DNA of 48,642 nt from an uncultured Bacillota bacterium (GCA_949299565.1 OX437086.1:742919-791560); one strand, 5' to 3'; shown: positions 32,003 to 41,354, counted from the stretch's first letter. Notes: generated by a model not told the origin, from the letters alone. Program-made: numbers and translations.

Positions 32003-33796
32003 TTATCCATCTAAGCCAGCCTTTTGACAAGAAAGGCTCGCGATTTTTTCTTTTAAATCTTTCGCGACTTTAAGCGGCAAAAACTGTGAGAGCTCCTCGA
32101 CGCTCGCGTTTTTTAAACTTTCGAGAGTCGGATAATGCTTCTGAATTTTTTCTTTGCGCACGACTCCTAAACCACTGACATCATCTAAAAAACTATGACG
32201 TAAACTCCGGCTTCTTTCTGAACGATGAAACGATATGGCAAATCGATGAACTTCATCTTGCATCCGCATCAACATAAAAAATAAGGAACTCCGACGATTC
32301 AAAGGGTAAAGATTCCCTTTTTCATCAATGATGCCTTCTGTCTGATGGTGATCGTTTTTATATAAGCCAAAAAGCGGCAAATCAAGTTCCAATTTCTTTA
32401 AGGAATTCAAACAAGCATGAACCGCCGTTAAACCGCCGTCCACTAAAATAAGATCGGGAAAAGCGCTGTTTTCTTCTTTGAGCCTTTTGTAACGCCTGTA
32501 AGTAATCTCTTCCATTGAATGGAAATCATCGCCAGCCACTTCTTCTTTAAGATGAAATTTTCGATACATTTTTTTGGCTGGCTCGCCGTTGACAAAAACA
32601 ACAAGCGCGCCGACGGGATTCGTGCCTTGCAAATGCGAATTATCAAATAATTCGATTCGATACGGAGTTTTGATCTTAAGCAGTTGTCCAAGTTCTTCAA
32701 GCAGAGAAAGTTGATCATCGTTAAGGCGAGCAGAAGCAAAATGCGAATCCAAAGCTTGCTGAGCGTTTAAAAGAGCAATGTCCAGCATTTCTAACATCCG
32801 CCCTTCTTTCGGATGAATGAGTTTAATTTCCGGGTATAATGGTTGAAACTCGTCGGCAAATCCTTCGATATTTTCAACAATTTCCCGCGGTTTGTCCGCT
32901 TCTAAATAGTATTCGGCCATCAGTTCAGCGATTTCGGTCCCGTCATCTATAAACGTCGGAACCACAAATGACTTTTTGCCAAGCAATACGCCATTGCGAT
33001 AAGTCAAAAGCGAGATCGCGCGATAGCCTTCTCGTTCCGCGATCGCTAAAACATCACGCGCAATTTTATCTTCTTTACGTTCAACATTTTGTCTGGCTAC
33101 CGTCTCGCGAATCGAATCAAGTTGATTTTTATATTGTTGTGCGTCTTCATATCGTTCCTCATCGCTTGCTTCTTTCATCTTTCTTTCAAGCGTGGCGATC
33201 GCTTCTTCCACGTGACCATTAAGGAAAGACCGAATTTCTTCCCGCATTTTGATGAAATCATCGTCGTCTATTTTATGCGTGCAAGGTGCTAAACATTGAC
33301 CTAGATGATAATAGAGACACTCCCTACGTCCCATCGTCTGACATTTTCGAGTCGGATATAGAGAATTCAAAAGATCAATCGTCTTATAAGCTTCTTTTGC
33401 GCGCGGGAAAGGACCGAAATAAAAGTAACGCTTATCATCCATTTTTCTTGCGATTTTTAAAGAAGCATCATCTTTTTTCAAGGCAATATACGGATAATGC
33501 GAATCATCTTTCATCACGATGTTATAACGAGGATAGAATTTCTTGATGAGATTCATTTCCAAAATGAAAGCTTCTTTATCGCTATGGACAATAATGAAAT
33601 CGAAATCATGAATATGGGCGACCATTGCTGCAACTTTTCCCGTTTGTGGCCGCAAAAAATATTGAGAAACCCGCTTTTTTAAATTTTTAGCTTTCCCAAT
33701 ATAAATAATCCGGCCTTCGCTATCCTTCATCTGATAAACGCCTGGTTTATCAGGAAGCAAGGCAATCCGTTCTTTCAAAAGAGGCGTCAAAATCAT
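32003..33796 (-). CDS. uvrC: Excinuclease ABC subunit UvrC
   Basis: UvrC makes both incisions in nucleotide excision repair. The 597-residue protein has the GIY-YIG domain at the N-terminus (PGVYQMKDSEGRIIYIGKAK), a Cys-rich segment (CQTMGRRECLYYHLGQCLAPC), the UvrB-binding UVR motif near 205-235, the RNase H-like 5' incision domain (ELFDNSHLQGTNPVGALVVF) and a C-terminal helix-hairpin-helix. The ATG overlaps the mutS2 stop by 4 bp (ATGA), so both repair genes share a transcript, with the tRNA gene at its end. Confidence 0.98.
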   Translation of the reverse strand: MILTPLLKERIALLPDKPGVYQMKDSEGRIIYIGKAKNLKKRVSQYFLRPQTGKVAAMVAHIHDFDFIIVHSDKEAFILEMNLIKKFYPRYNIVMKDDSHYPYIALKKDDASLKIARKMDDKRYFYFGPFPRAKEAYKTIDLLNSLYPTRKCQTMGRRECLYYHLGQCLAPCTHKIDDDDFIKMREEIRSFLNGHVEEAIATLERKMKEASDEERYEDAQQYKNQLDSIRETVARQNVERKEDKIARDVLAIAEREGYRAISLLTYRNGVLLGKKSFVVPTFIDDGTEIAELMAEYYLEADKPREIVENIEGFADEFQPLYPEIKLIHPKEGRMLEMLDIALLNAQQALDSHFASARLNDDQLSLLEELGQLLKIKTPYRIELFDNSHLQGTNPVGALVVFVNGEPAKKMYRKFHLKEEVAGDDFHSMEEITYRRYKRLKEENSAFPDLILVDGGLTAVHACLNSLKKLELDLPLFGLYKNDHHQTEGIIDEKGNLYPLNRRSSLFFMLMRMQDEVHRFAISFHRSERSRSLRHSFLDDVSGLGVVRKEKIQKHYPTLESLKNASVEELSQFLPLKVAKDLKEKIASLSCQKAGLDG

Positions 33797-36120
33797 TTCA
33801 AATAGAAGATGGTCGCGCCACCTCCGCCCTCCTTTTCGCTGGCTTCTTCAATTCTTTCGATGAAATCACGATGTTTTTCATAATAAGCGCGCGTCATTCT
33901 TGAAAGAGCCAGCGATCCGTATCCATGAATAATTCGCACGCGTTTAAGATGATGAAGACGGCATTCATCAAGATATTTATCAAGCGTTGTCTCGGCCTCT
34001 TCATAACGCAAGCCGAGAAGATTCAATTCTAAGGGGACGCTTTTTAACAATAAATCAACATTCGTTTCTTCTTTTACGACGTGTTGTTCTTTAGGAAGCG
34101 GGTGATTAAGAGGCTTTATAAGAGAAAGCGGCACTTTAAAGGTTTTGCCGCCAGGCGCCGCAACAAGAGCCTTGTTGGCCTTTATCTCAATAATCTCTCC
34201 TTCCAAAAATAAACTTTCAACTTTGACGTTATCGCCTGTTTTAGGTGTGTATTTTTCAGTTTCTTCTTCGGGTTTTATTGTCTCTTTCTCTTCAACGATC
34301 AATTGATGCATCTCCCCTTGAAGACGCGCTTTAAGAGGCAATGGAAGTGAAGATTCGGCCAAAGAAAGAAGATTTTTGAGGCGTGTTTCATATTCTGAAC
34401 TTAGACTTTCAATCCGCGCTTCTAATTCGCTTTGAAAATTGCGATTTTTAAGTCGATAGGCTTCTAGATTCTTCTTCGCTTCTTTTTCTTTTTCAAGGAG
34501 GAGCTTTCTTTCTTCTTCGAGTTTTCTTTCTTTTTCTTGATATTCCCTTTGCAATTTCCGCAAACGCTCTAAAGCTTCTTCTAAACTCGATGGTCGTTTG
34601 TTTTTCAAAAGACTCTCGGTTCTAGCGATTATTTCTTTTGGAATTCCGCATTTATTCGCGATCTCTAAACCATGGCTCCGTCCCGGGACTCCCATCTCCA
34701 AGCGATATAGCGGAGTCATTGTTTTTTCATCATAAGCCATTGAGGCATTTTCTAAACCCTCATTCAAGAGCGCGAACGATTTAAGTTCTTCAAAATGCGA
34801 TGTCAAAAGAGCGATGAGCGGACGCTTTAAAAGTTCCTCGGCAATCGCTTCGGCAAGAGAAGCGCCTTCCTCAGGAGAAGTTCCCGTTCCGACCTCGTCG
34901 AGAAGAACTAAGGCTCCGGGCTTCAAAAGGCGAAAAATCTTGCTGATTGCCGCCATATGACCAGAGAAAGTCGAAAGAGCGTCATCAAGCGATTGCGAAT
35001 CGCCGATATCAACGAGAACTTGAGGAAAAAAAGATAGACTGCTTCCCTCCGCTACCGGAAGCGGCAAAGCTGCTTTCGCCAAAAGAACAAGCAATCCGAC
35101 TGTTTTAAGCGCCACTGTCTTTCCGCCAGCATTCGGACCGGAAATAATCAAAATCCGTTTTTCTTTGTCAAGAATAAAGTCGTTGGCAACGACATTTTCT
35201 TTTTTAAGATAGGGATGACGAGCTTGATATAGCTTTAAAGACAATGGTCCCTTCTCTAATTTAAAAAGCGTTGCCTCATGTGCTTCTTGAAACTTGAGTT
35301 TGATCGCGAGAATGTGAAAAGTAGTCAAAACATCGTCGTTCCATTCCAATTCTTCTAATTCATCTCTTATTTTGCCACTCAATAAATCCAAAAGACGTCT
35401 TTCTTCCTCCTCTTCTTCTTTTTTAAGACTCAAAAGACGTGCGTTGTGCTCTAAAAGAGCCTCCGGCTCGATGAAATAAGTATTGCCGCTTGAAGAAATG
35501 TCTTGGACAACGCCCTTGACGCGTGAACGGAAAGAAGCGTTGACCGCCAAAGTGTGATGTGCATTTTTTAAAGTCGGCAAAGGAGAGGAAAGAAAGGATG
35601 AAAAGCGTTCCGCCAACGCTTTGATCAAACTTTGTTCTTCTTTTTCTAGTCGTTTGATTTCTTGACGTGTGGTTTTTAAAAATGGCGAAGCGTTGTCGCT
35701 GAAGGTTCCATCATCCAACAATAACTTTCTGATTTCGTTATCAAGAGTTTGAAGATCATAAAGCGAAATCAATAAATCGCGGATCTTTTCAAATTCAGGA
35801 TCGAGTTTGATTCGCTTTAAGCGCTGCGTTTCTTCAATGTGCAACGCGATTGCTAAAAGTTCTTGACCATTTAACCTTCCGCCCTTCTTCAAGCGCGTTA
35901 ATAAAGGTCGGATATCCTCTAAATTATTCAAAGACGGAAAAAGCAATAAGGAAGCGAGACGCGAGCCTTCTTCTAAAAGTTTAAGGGCCTCCCGCAACTC
36001 AACTTCTTCACGATATGGTTTGAGAGTCAAAGCCCATTCATAAGAACGTCTGCTCTTCGCGTATGAGGCTAGTTCATCGCGCACTAAATTGAAATCTAAA
36101 ACATCAAAAAGTTTAGCCAT
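33793..36120 (-). CDS. mutS2: MutS2 family ATPase with Smr domain
   Basis: MutS2 acts in suppression of recombination and, in Bacillus, in rescue of collided ribosomes. The 775-residue protein has the clamp region and a MutS-type ATPase with Walker A SGPNAGGKTVALKT near 330 and Walker B LVLLDEVGTGTSPEEG. A long coiled coil (about 510-590), a KOW-like linker and a C-terminal Smr domain (about 700-775, ending GGGGATIFYLK) follow. The Smr LDLR-type motif reads LNLLG here. An extended -10 promoter directly precedes the ATG with no ribosome-binding site. It is divergent from rnhC. Confidence 0.96.
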   Translation of the reverse strand: MAKLFDVLDFNLVRDELASYAKSRRSYEWALTLKPYREEVELREALKLLEEGSRLASLLLFPSLNNLEDIRPLLTRLKKGGRLNGQELLAIALHIEETQRLKRIKLDPEFEKIRDLLISLYDLQTLDNEIRKLLLDDGTFSDNASPFLKTTRQEIKRLEKEEQSLIKALAERFSSFLSSPLPTLKNAHHTLAVNASFRSRVKGVVQDISSSGNTYFIEPEALLEHNARLLSLKKEEEEEERRLLDLLSGKIRDELEELEWNDDVLTTFHILAIKLKFQEAHEATLFKLEKGPLSLKLYQARHPYLKKENVVANDFILDKEKRILIISGPNAGGKTVALKTVGLLVLLAKAALPLPVAEGSSLSFFPQVLVDIGDSQSLDDALSTFSGHMAAISKIFRLLKPGALVLLDEVGTGTSPEEGASLAEAIAEELLKRPLIALLTSHFEELKSFALLNEGLENASMAYDEKTMTPLYRLEMGVPGRSHGLEIANKCGIPKEIIARTESLLKNKRPSSLEEALERLRKLQREYQEKERKLEEERKLLLEKEKEAKKNLEAYRLKNRNFQSELEARIESLSSEYETRLKNLLSLAESSLPLPLKARLQGEMHQLIVEEKETIKPEEETEKYTPKTGDNVKVESLFLEGEIIEIKANKALVAAPGGKTFKVPLSLIKPLNHPLPKEQHVVKEETNVDLLLKSVPLELNLLGLRYEEAETTLDKYLDECRLHHLKRVRIIHGYGSLALSRMTRAYYEKHRDFIERIEEASEKEGGGGATIFYLK

Positions 36121-36129
36121 GCATTAGGG

Positions 36130-36138
36130 ATTATATCA
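36130..36138 (-). promoter_or_regulatory. Consensus extended -10 promoter of mutS2 (leaderless type)
   Basis: TGA-TATAAT on the minus strand is a perfect -10 with the TGn extension, ending 9 nt before the mutS2 ATG. The mRNA would have a leader of about 2-3 nt and there is no Shine-Dalgarno sequence. Confidence 0.7.
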
Positions 36139-36168
36139 CAAGTCGAAATCACCATTTCGCTTCCTAAG

Positions 36169-36177
36169 TGTTAGGAT
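36169..36177 (+). promoter_or_regulatory. Extended -10 promoter of rnhC inside an inverted repeat
   Basis: TGT-TAGGAT ends 6 nt before the rnhC ATG. The stretch TGTTAG-GATA-CTAACA is a 6-bp inverted repeat around it. The AGGA could alternatively be a weak ribosome-binding site (7 nt from the ATG) if transcription started further upstream. Confidence 0.4.
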
Positions 36178-36183
36178 ACTAAC

Positions 36184-37050
36184 ATGAAAGAAACTATTGT
36201 CCGAAAAATCGAAAAAGAAGAAGCGACTTCTCTAAAAGAAAAATATCAAAAATGGGCGCTTCCTTCATCTCAATATGTTTTCTTTGCCGCGGAAACGCCG
36301 TCTTTGCGTTTAACGATTTATGAAAACGCAAAAGGCGAAGTGACAAAAGCTGTTTATCTTTATAAAAACGCAAAAGAAACTGACGAAAATAAGGAAAAAA
36401 CTTTTTCCTCCTTCCCGCAAATCGGCTCTGATGAAGTCGGAACAGGCGATTTCATCGGACCTTTGGTCGTCTCTGCTTCTTATCTTGAAAAGAAAGACTT
36501 AAAACTTCTTAAAGAACTTAAAATCACCGATTCTAAAAAGATGAGCGACGATTACATCTTAGAAATCGGACCGACGCTTTTGAAAAGTTTTCAGCATGTG
36601 ACCCTTGTTTTAACGCCCAAAAAATATAACGAGATCTCCTCTCAATACAACATGAACGCCATCAAAGCGATCATGCACAATCATGCTTTTTGTCTTTTGA
36701 AAAAGAAACATCCGCAAGCTCAATGTTATCTCGATCAATTTGTTGAACCAAAGACTTATTATCGCTACTTGAAAGAAAGCGAGGAAATCATTGATGAAAT
36801 CGTTTTTCACACAAAGGGTGAACTTTATTTTCCGAGCGTCGCTCTTGGCAGTTGTTTAGCCCGCTACCGCTTTCTCCTTGAACATCAATCGTTAGAAGAA
36901 AAATACGGACCGCTCCCGAAAGGAGCAGGCCCAATTGTCGATAAATGGTTAGAAGGTTTTCTCAACAATCACGATGAAGGAATTTTAAAAGAGCTCGTCA
37001 AATTGAATTTTAAAAATTTCAAGAAACTCGAAGAGAAGCCAGAACACTGA
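36184..37050 (+). CDS. rnhC: Ribonuclease HIII
   Basis: RNase HIII removes RNA from RNA-DNA hybrids. The 288-residue protein has the family signature IGSDEVGTGDFIGPLVV near 80 (catalytic Asp and Glu), ITDSKKM near 117 and YLDQFVEP near 184, completing the DEDE-type site. An N-terminal TBP-like substrate-binding segment precedes it. It is the only plus-strand protein gene in the window, divergent from mutS2. Its last 32 bp overlap the 3' end of rluD on the other strand. Confidence 0.96.
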   Translation: MKETIVRKIEKEEATSLKEKYQKWALPSSQYVFFAAETPSLRLTIYENAKGEVTKAVYLYKNAKETDENKEKTFSSFPQIGSDEVGTGDFIGPLVVSASYLEKKDLKLLKELKITDSKKMSDDYILEIGPTLLKSFQHVTLVLTPKKYNEISSQYNMNAIKAIMHNHAFCLLKKKHPQAQCYLDQFVEPKTYYRYLKESEEIIDEIVFHTKGELYFPSVALGSCLARYRFLLEHQSLEEKYGPLPKGAGPIVDKWLEGFLNNHDEGILKELVKLNFKNFKKLEEKPEH

Positions 37051-37927
37051 GAAAATCCTCTGGCAAAGGCGCATAAAAATTCATAATTTCCCCACTTCGC
37101 GGATGCTTTAATTCTAAACGATAAGCGTGCAATAACTGCCCTTTGTTAAATAGATCGTGATTGTTTTTGCCGTATAATAAATCGCCCTCAATCGGCAGAT
37201 TAAGATAATTCAGATGAACACGAATTTGATGTGTGCGACCAGTTCTTAAATTAACGTCAAGAAGCGCATGCTTTCCGTATTTTTTTAAAAGACGGAAATC
37301 CGTGATTGCTTCTTTCCCGTTAGAAACCACCGCTTGCTTCAAAGGATTATGCGGATCGCGTCCTAAAGGAGCAATGATCGTCCCTTTGAGCGAAGTCGGA
37401 ATTCCATGCGTCAAACAAAGATAATGCCGCTTCATCTGATGACCGATTAATTGTTTGCTCAAGATGCGAAGCGCTTCCTCTTTTTTGGCAACAACCAATA
37501 AGCCCGTCGTTTCTTTATCAATGCGATGAACGATTCCCGGACGCGCCGGATCGTCATTATTCAGCGGGAGATTCTGATAATGAAATAGAAGCGCGTTGAC
37601 AAGCGTATGTTCATAATTCCCGTTGCCGGGATGGACAATTAAGCCGCGCTGCTTATTGACGACTAAAATATCTTCGTCTTCATAAACGATGCTTAAAGGG
37701 ATTGCCTCCGGCTTTAAATTTAATGGCTGAGACGTCTTTTCTTCATAGCTTATAGTTTCGCCAGTGCGGCACATATAGCCGGCTTTTTTATTCTTTTGTC
37801 CAACGAGAACCTTTCCTTCATGAACAGCGAGATTGGCCTGGCTTCGCGATAAATAAATTCCGCGTTTAAAAAGGAGCTCGTCGAGCCTTAAACCATTTTC
37901 GCTTTCTTCGACAATCAGAGTTTTCAT
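37019..37927 (-). CDS. rluD: RluD-family 23S rRNA pseudouridine synthase
   Basis: The 302-residue enzyme has an N-terminal S4 RNA-binding domain (RLDELLFKRGIYLSRSQA) and the RluA/RluD catalytic domain. The catalytic Asp is in HRIDKETTGLLVVAK near 135 and the conserved GRTHQIRVHL near 232. It probably modifies 23S rRNA helix 69 or a related site; relatives (YlyB) follow lspA in many Bacillota, as here. It overlaps lspA by 4 bp and is the last gene of the ftsA-ftsZ-ileS-lspA-rluD unit. No terminator lies between it and convergent rnhC; the coding regions overlap instead. Confidence 0.95.
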   Translation of the reverse strand: MKTLIVEESENGLRLDELLFKRGIYLSRSQANLAVHEGKVLVGQKNKKAGYMCRTGETISYEEKTSQPLNLKPEAIPLSIVYEDEDILVVNKQRGLIVHPGNGNYEHTLVNALLFHYQNLPLNNDDPARPGIVHRIDKETTGLLVVAKKEEALRILSKQLIGHQMKRHYLCLTHGIPTSLKGTIIAPLGRDPHNPLKQAVVSNGKEAITDFRLLKKYGKHALLDVNLRTGRTHQIRVHLNYLNLPIEGDLLYGKNNHDLFNKGQLLHAYRLELKHPRSGEIMNFYAPLPEDFLSVLASLRVS

Positions 37928-38574
37928 CCCCGTTTTTCTTTAGCGTCCTTCACGATATGAATGATGAGATAAACAATCGCCAAAAGAAGACCGACAGTCA
38001 AACAAGCATCCGCGACATTAAAGACCGCGAAAGGCGGATTTTCATGGCCGAAAAGATAAAATTCAAAAAAATCGACAACGCCGGAAAAACCGACAACATT
38101 TTCCCAATAAAAAGCCCGATCAAGCAAATTGCCGAACGCGCCAGACCAGCAAAGAGCGAAAATGACATTGAGAAAAACATCGCGTCGCGGCAAGATGCGT
38201 AACCAAAAATAGAAAATGAGAATCGAGGCAATTAAGGAGATGATGATGAAAATGATTCGCGCTAAAAAACTCCCGTCGCCAAGCCCGAAAGCCATCCCTT
38301 CATTAAAAACGAGATGAATATAGAAAAAATTAGGAATTACGGCGATAGAAGTTCCGCTGATAACTCCGTTTGCGTCAACTGATCCTAAATTCCAAACAAC
38401 GAGCCACTTGCTCAATAAGTCCAAAAGGAAAAGCAAAAGCCCCAGCCAAAGACAAGTCCGCCAAAAAGCGTGATGATAATCATACTTCGGGAGTCGAATT
38501 TTCTCAATGAAGCGCGCATTGTTGCTTTTTTCTTCGTTGACTATTTTTTCCTCTTCGCTTTTCTTAATCGCCAT
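37924..38574 (-). CDS. lspA: Lipoprotein signal peptidase LspA
   Basis: LspA cleaves prolipoproteins after lipid attachment, and would mature MalE and the four glycosidases here. Four membrane helices carry DLLSKW near 52, NEGMAFGLG near 91 and the catalytic Asp residues in GNLLDRA (Asp152) and FNVADACLT (Asp189). At 216 residues it is longer than the usual 150-170, owing to a charged N-terminal cytoplasmic extension of about 38 residues. It overlaps ileS by 11 bp and rluD by 4 bp. Confidence 0.95.
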   Translation of the reverse strand: MAIKKSEEEKIVNEEKSNNARFIEKIRLPKYDYHHAFWRTCLWLGLLLFLLDLLSKWLVVWNLGSVDANGVISGTSIAVIPNFFYIHLVFNEGMAFGLGDGSFLARIIFIIISLIASILIFYFWLRILPRRDVFLNVIFALCWSGAFGNLLDRAFYWENVVGFSGVVDFFEFYLFGHENPPFAVFNVADACLTVGLLLAIVYLIIHIVKDAKEKRG

Positions 38575-41281
38575 CGATTTCTCCTAAAACTTCTTGGCAA
38601 CGCTTGCAAAGAACGCCGTCTTCTAATTCCTCAACGTCATCGCGAAGTTGCCGACAACGTTCGCAACGTCGGAAATCAGAACGCTTAACTTCCACGCGCT
38701 CTTCTTTTCCTAATTCGAAATGAATATCCGCGACGCCGTATAGACGTAAAACTTCGCTCTTCTCTTCTTTTTCCAAAAGTTTTAACAACGCTCTATTTGC
38801 TTCGTTATCATCTAATTTCATCGTGACAGCGGCTTCCGAAGAAGATCCGATCAAGCCTTGTGCCCGCACTTCTTCAAGTGCTTTAAGAAGGAGATCGCGA
38901 GAAGCAAAGAAACTCTTTTGTTCTTTATCTTCTTCTTTTGCCTGAGGCGCCGTGAAAACTTCTAATTGAATCGATTCTTTTTTAGGACCTGGCATATAGC
39001 GATAAACTTCTTCCATCGTGAAAGGAATAAACGGCGTGAATAAAAGCGCAAGTTCATGTCCTAACTGGTAAAAGACCATCGTAACAGCCTTCCTTCGCTC
39101 TGAATGTTCGCTTTCACAATAAAGGATATCTTTTGCAAAATCGAGATAGAAGGAAGAAAGATTGCTGAGGAAATTCATGAGAGTCATCAAAGCGCTCGGA
39201 TAAGCAAAATGTTCATAACTTTCGTAGACGCTGGCCTTTACTTCTTCTAGAGAATTAAGAATCCAGCGATCAACTGTCCTGTAATTCAATTGCTCGGGGT
39301 GATATTTCATGTTCGCTAAAAGGAAACGGAAAGTGTTGCGGATTTTCCGATATTGTTCTTGACAAGTTTTGATGATGTCCTCCGAAAGGCGAACATCGCT
39401 CATGTAATTCACGCCCGCCGCCCATAAGCGCAAGACGTCAGCGCCGGTTGCTTCAGCGACTTTTAAAGGATCGATGCCGTTGCCTTTGCTTTTTGACATC
39501 TTCTCCCATTTTTCATCCATGACCCAGCCATGCGTCAAACATTTTTTGAAAGGCGCACGTCCATCGCGAGCCACAGCCAAAATCAAGGAAGAATTAAACC
39601 AGCCTCGATATTGATCGTTTCCTTCTAAATATAAATCGGCAGGATAATGCAGTCCCCGCGCTTCAATAACGGCATGGAAAGAAGAACCGCTGTCGAACCA
39701 AACATCCATGATATCATTCTCTTTTGAATAGATGTCGTGAGGACTATGGGGCGAGTGATAATTTTCAGGCAATAATTCTTTGGCTTCTTTGCTGAACCAG
39801 ATTGAAGAACCGTGCTCACGGAAAAGTTTTGCAACGTGTTCAAAAAGTTCACGTTCTAAAAGCGGCGTGCCATCCTCACCATAGAAAATCGGAAGCGGGA
39901 CGCCCCAACTCCGTTGACGAGAAATACACCAGTCCGTGCGGTCTTTGACCATGTTTTCCATTTTGACGCGGCCCCATGACGGATTCCATTCGACTTCTCC
40001 GATCGCTTTCAAAAGTTTTTCGCGGATTGGAGCGATCGAGCAAAACCATTGTTCAGTGGCCCGGAAAATGACCGGTTTATGAGTCCGCCAATCGTGCGGA
40101 TAGGAGTGAACGATCTTTTTCTCCTTTAGGACATAGCCCTTCTTTTCAAGAATCTCTGAGGCGCGGTCATTGGCCTCCTCATAGAAAAGTCCGTCTAACG
40201 GATCGCCCTTTTCAAGATGCAAAACGCCATGCGCGTCGACTGGACCAAAAGGTTTGATTCCATATTTCTGACAAGCATTGAAATCATCGGTTCCGTGATC
40301 TGGCGCGGTGTGGACGCAACCGGTGCCTGAATCATCCGTAACAAAATCAGCCAAAATAATCGGACTCCGTTTCGTCGGATATAAAGGATGGACAAGCAAG
40401 AGGTTCTCTAATTCTCGTCCTTTAAAACTTTGAAGGCATGTCTCGACATGGAAACCAATTTCTTTTTCAAGTGTTTCCTTTAATGAAGCAAGGAAAAGGA
40501 AATTGCCGCGATCAGTCTTGAAAAGACCATAGGTGAAATCAGGATTTAAAGTGACGGCTAAATCGGCGGGAATCGTCCAAGGAGTCGTTGTCCAAATGAG
40601 AGTCGCTGCTCCTTTAAAGATTGCTGGTGCATCTTCAGCGAAAGGAAAGGCTACATAAAGAGTTCGGGCTTCAACATCGCGATATTCAACTTCTGCCTCT
40701 GCTAAAGCCGATTCGCTGGACGGGCTCCAATAAACGGGTTTTAAACCTTTATAAATCAAACCTTGAAGAGCCATTTCGGCAAAAAGTTCCACCTGGGCTG
40801 CCTCATATTCGGGCCTTAAAGTCAAATAGGGATTTTCAAAATCGCCCAATAGTCCAAACCGCTTGATTTGACTCTTCTGTTTTTCTACTTGCGTTAAAGC
40901 GTATTTTTCACATTCTTTGCGGAAAGCGACAACGCCGAGTTTATGACGATCAATCCCGTTTTTGCTAACTTGTACTTCAATCGGCAGTCCATGCGTGTCC
41001 CAGCCGAAAATAAATGGCGTTCTCTCACCCTTCAAAGCGTGATAACGGACAGTAAAATCCTTTAAAAGACGATTTAGCAAATGCCCGCAATGCACATCGC
41101 CATTTGCATAAGGAGGGCCGTCATGCAAAACATATTCCGGCATGTCTTTGCGCGAAGACAAAAGCTTTTCGTATATTTTCTGACTTTCCCATTCTTCTAA
41201 TTGCTTTGGCTCTTTGAGCGGCAAATTACCTCGCATCTCAAAGGGCGTCTGTGGCATTCTCAAAGTTTTTTTAACATCCAT
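38564..41281 (-). CDS. ileS: Isoleucyl-tRNA synthetase
   Basis: This class I synthetase charges tRNA-Ile with CP1 editing of Val. The 905-residue bacterial-type enzyme has HIGH as PYANGDVHCGHLLNR near 58, editing motif LIWTTTPWTIPADLAV near 228, KMSKS as WEKMSKSKGNG near 595 and a C-terminal zinc finger (CERCRQLR, then CKRCQEV). The ribosome-binding site AGGAGG precedes the ATG. Unlike valS it has no T-box leader: only 95 nt separate it from ftsZ. Confidence 0.98.
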   Translation of the reverse strand: MDVKKTLRMPQTPFEMRGNLPLKEPKQLEEWESQKIYEKLLSSRKDMPEYVLHDGPPYANGDVHCGHLLNRLLKDFTVRYHALKGERTPFIFGWDTHGLPIEVQVSKNGIDRHKLGVVAFRKECEKYALTQVEKQKSQIKRFGLLGDFENPYLTLRPEYEAAQVELFAEMALQGLIYKGLKPVYWSPSSESALAEAEVEYRDVEARTLYVAFPFAEDAPAIFKGAATLIWTTTPWTIPADLAVTLNPDFTYGLFKTDRGNFLFLASLKETLEKEIGFHVETCLQSFKGRELENLLLVHPLYPTKRSPIILADFVTDDSGTGCVHTAPDHGTDDFNACQKYGIKPFGPVDAHGVLHLEKGDPLDGLFYEEANDRASEILEKKGYVLKEKKIVHSYPHDWRTHKPVIFRATEQWFCSIAPIREKLLKAIGEVEWNPSWGRVKMENMVKDRTDWCISRQRSWGVPLPIFYGEDGTPLLERELFEHVAKLFREHGSSIWFSKEAKELLPENYHSPHSPHDIYSKENDIMDVWFDSGSSFHAVIEARGLHYPADLYLEGNDQYRGWFNSSLILAVARDGRAPFKKCLTHGWVMDEKWEKMSKSKGNGIDPLKVAEATGADVLRLWAAGVNYMSDVRLSEDIIKTCQEQYRKIRNTFRFLLANMKYHPEQLNYRTVDRWILNSLEEVKASVYESYEHFAYPSALMTLMNFLSNLSSFYLDFAKDILYCESEHSERRKAVTMVFYQLGHELALLFTPFIPFTMEEVYRYMPGPKKESIQLEVFTAPQAKEEDKEQKSFFASRDLLLKALEEVRAQGLIGSSSEAAVTMKLDDNEANRALLKLLEKEEKSEVLRLYGVADIHFELGKEERVEVKRSDFRRCERCRQLRDDVEELEDGVLCKRCQEVLGEIDGD

Positions 41282-41307
41282 ATGCCCTCTCCTCCTAAAG
41301 AAAAGTC

Positions 41308-41354
41308 AGCTTTCCCTCACATTAGAAAGACGCCTCAAAATGCTAAGGGAAGCT
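41308..41354 (-). other. Imperfect hairpin between ftsZ and ileS
   Basis: On the minus strand AGCTTCCCT can pair with AGGGAAAGCT (9 bp with a one-base bulge) around a 28-nt loop, followed after 3 nt by TTTTCTTT. It could attenuate read-through from ftsAZ into ileS, but the loop is large. Confidence 0.35.
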
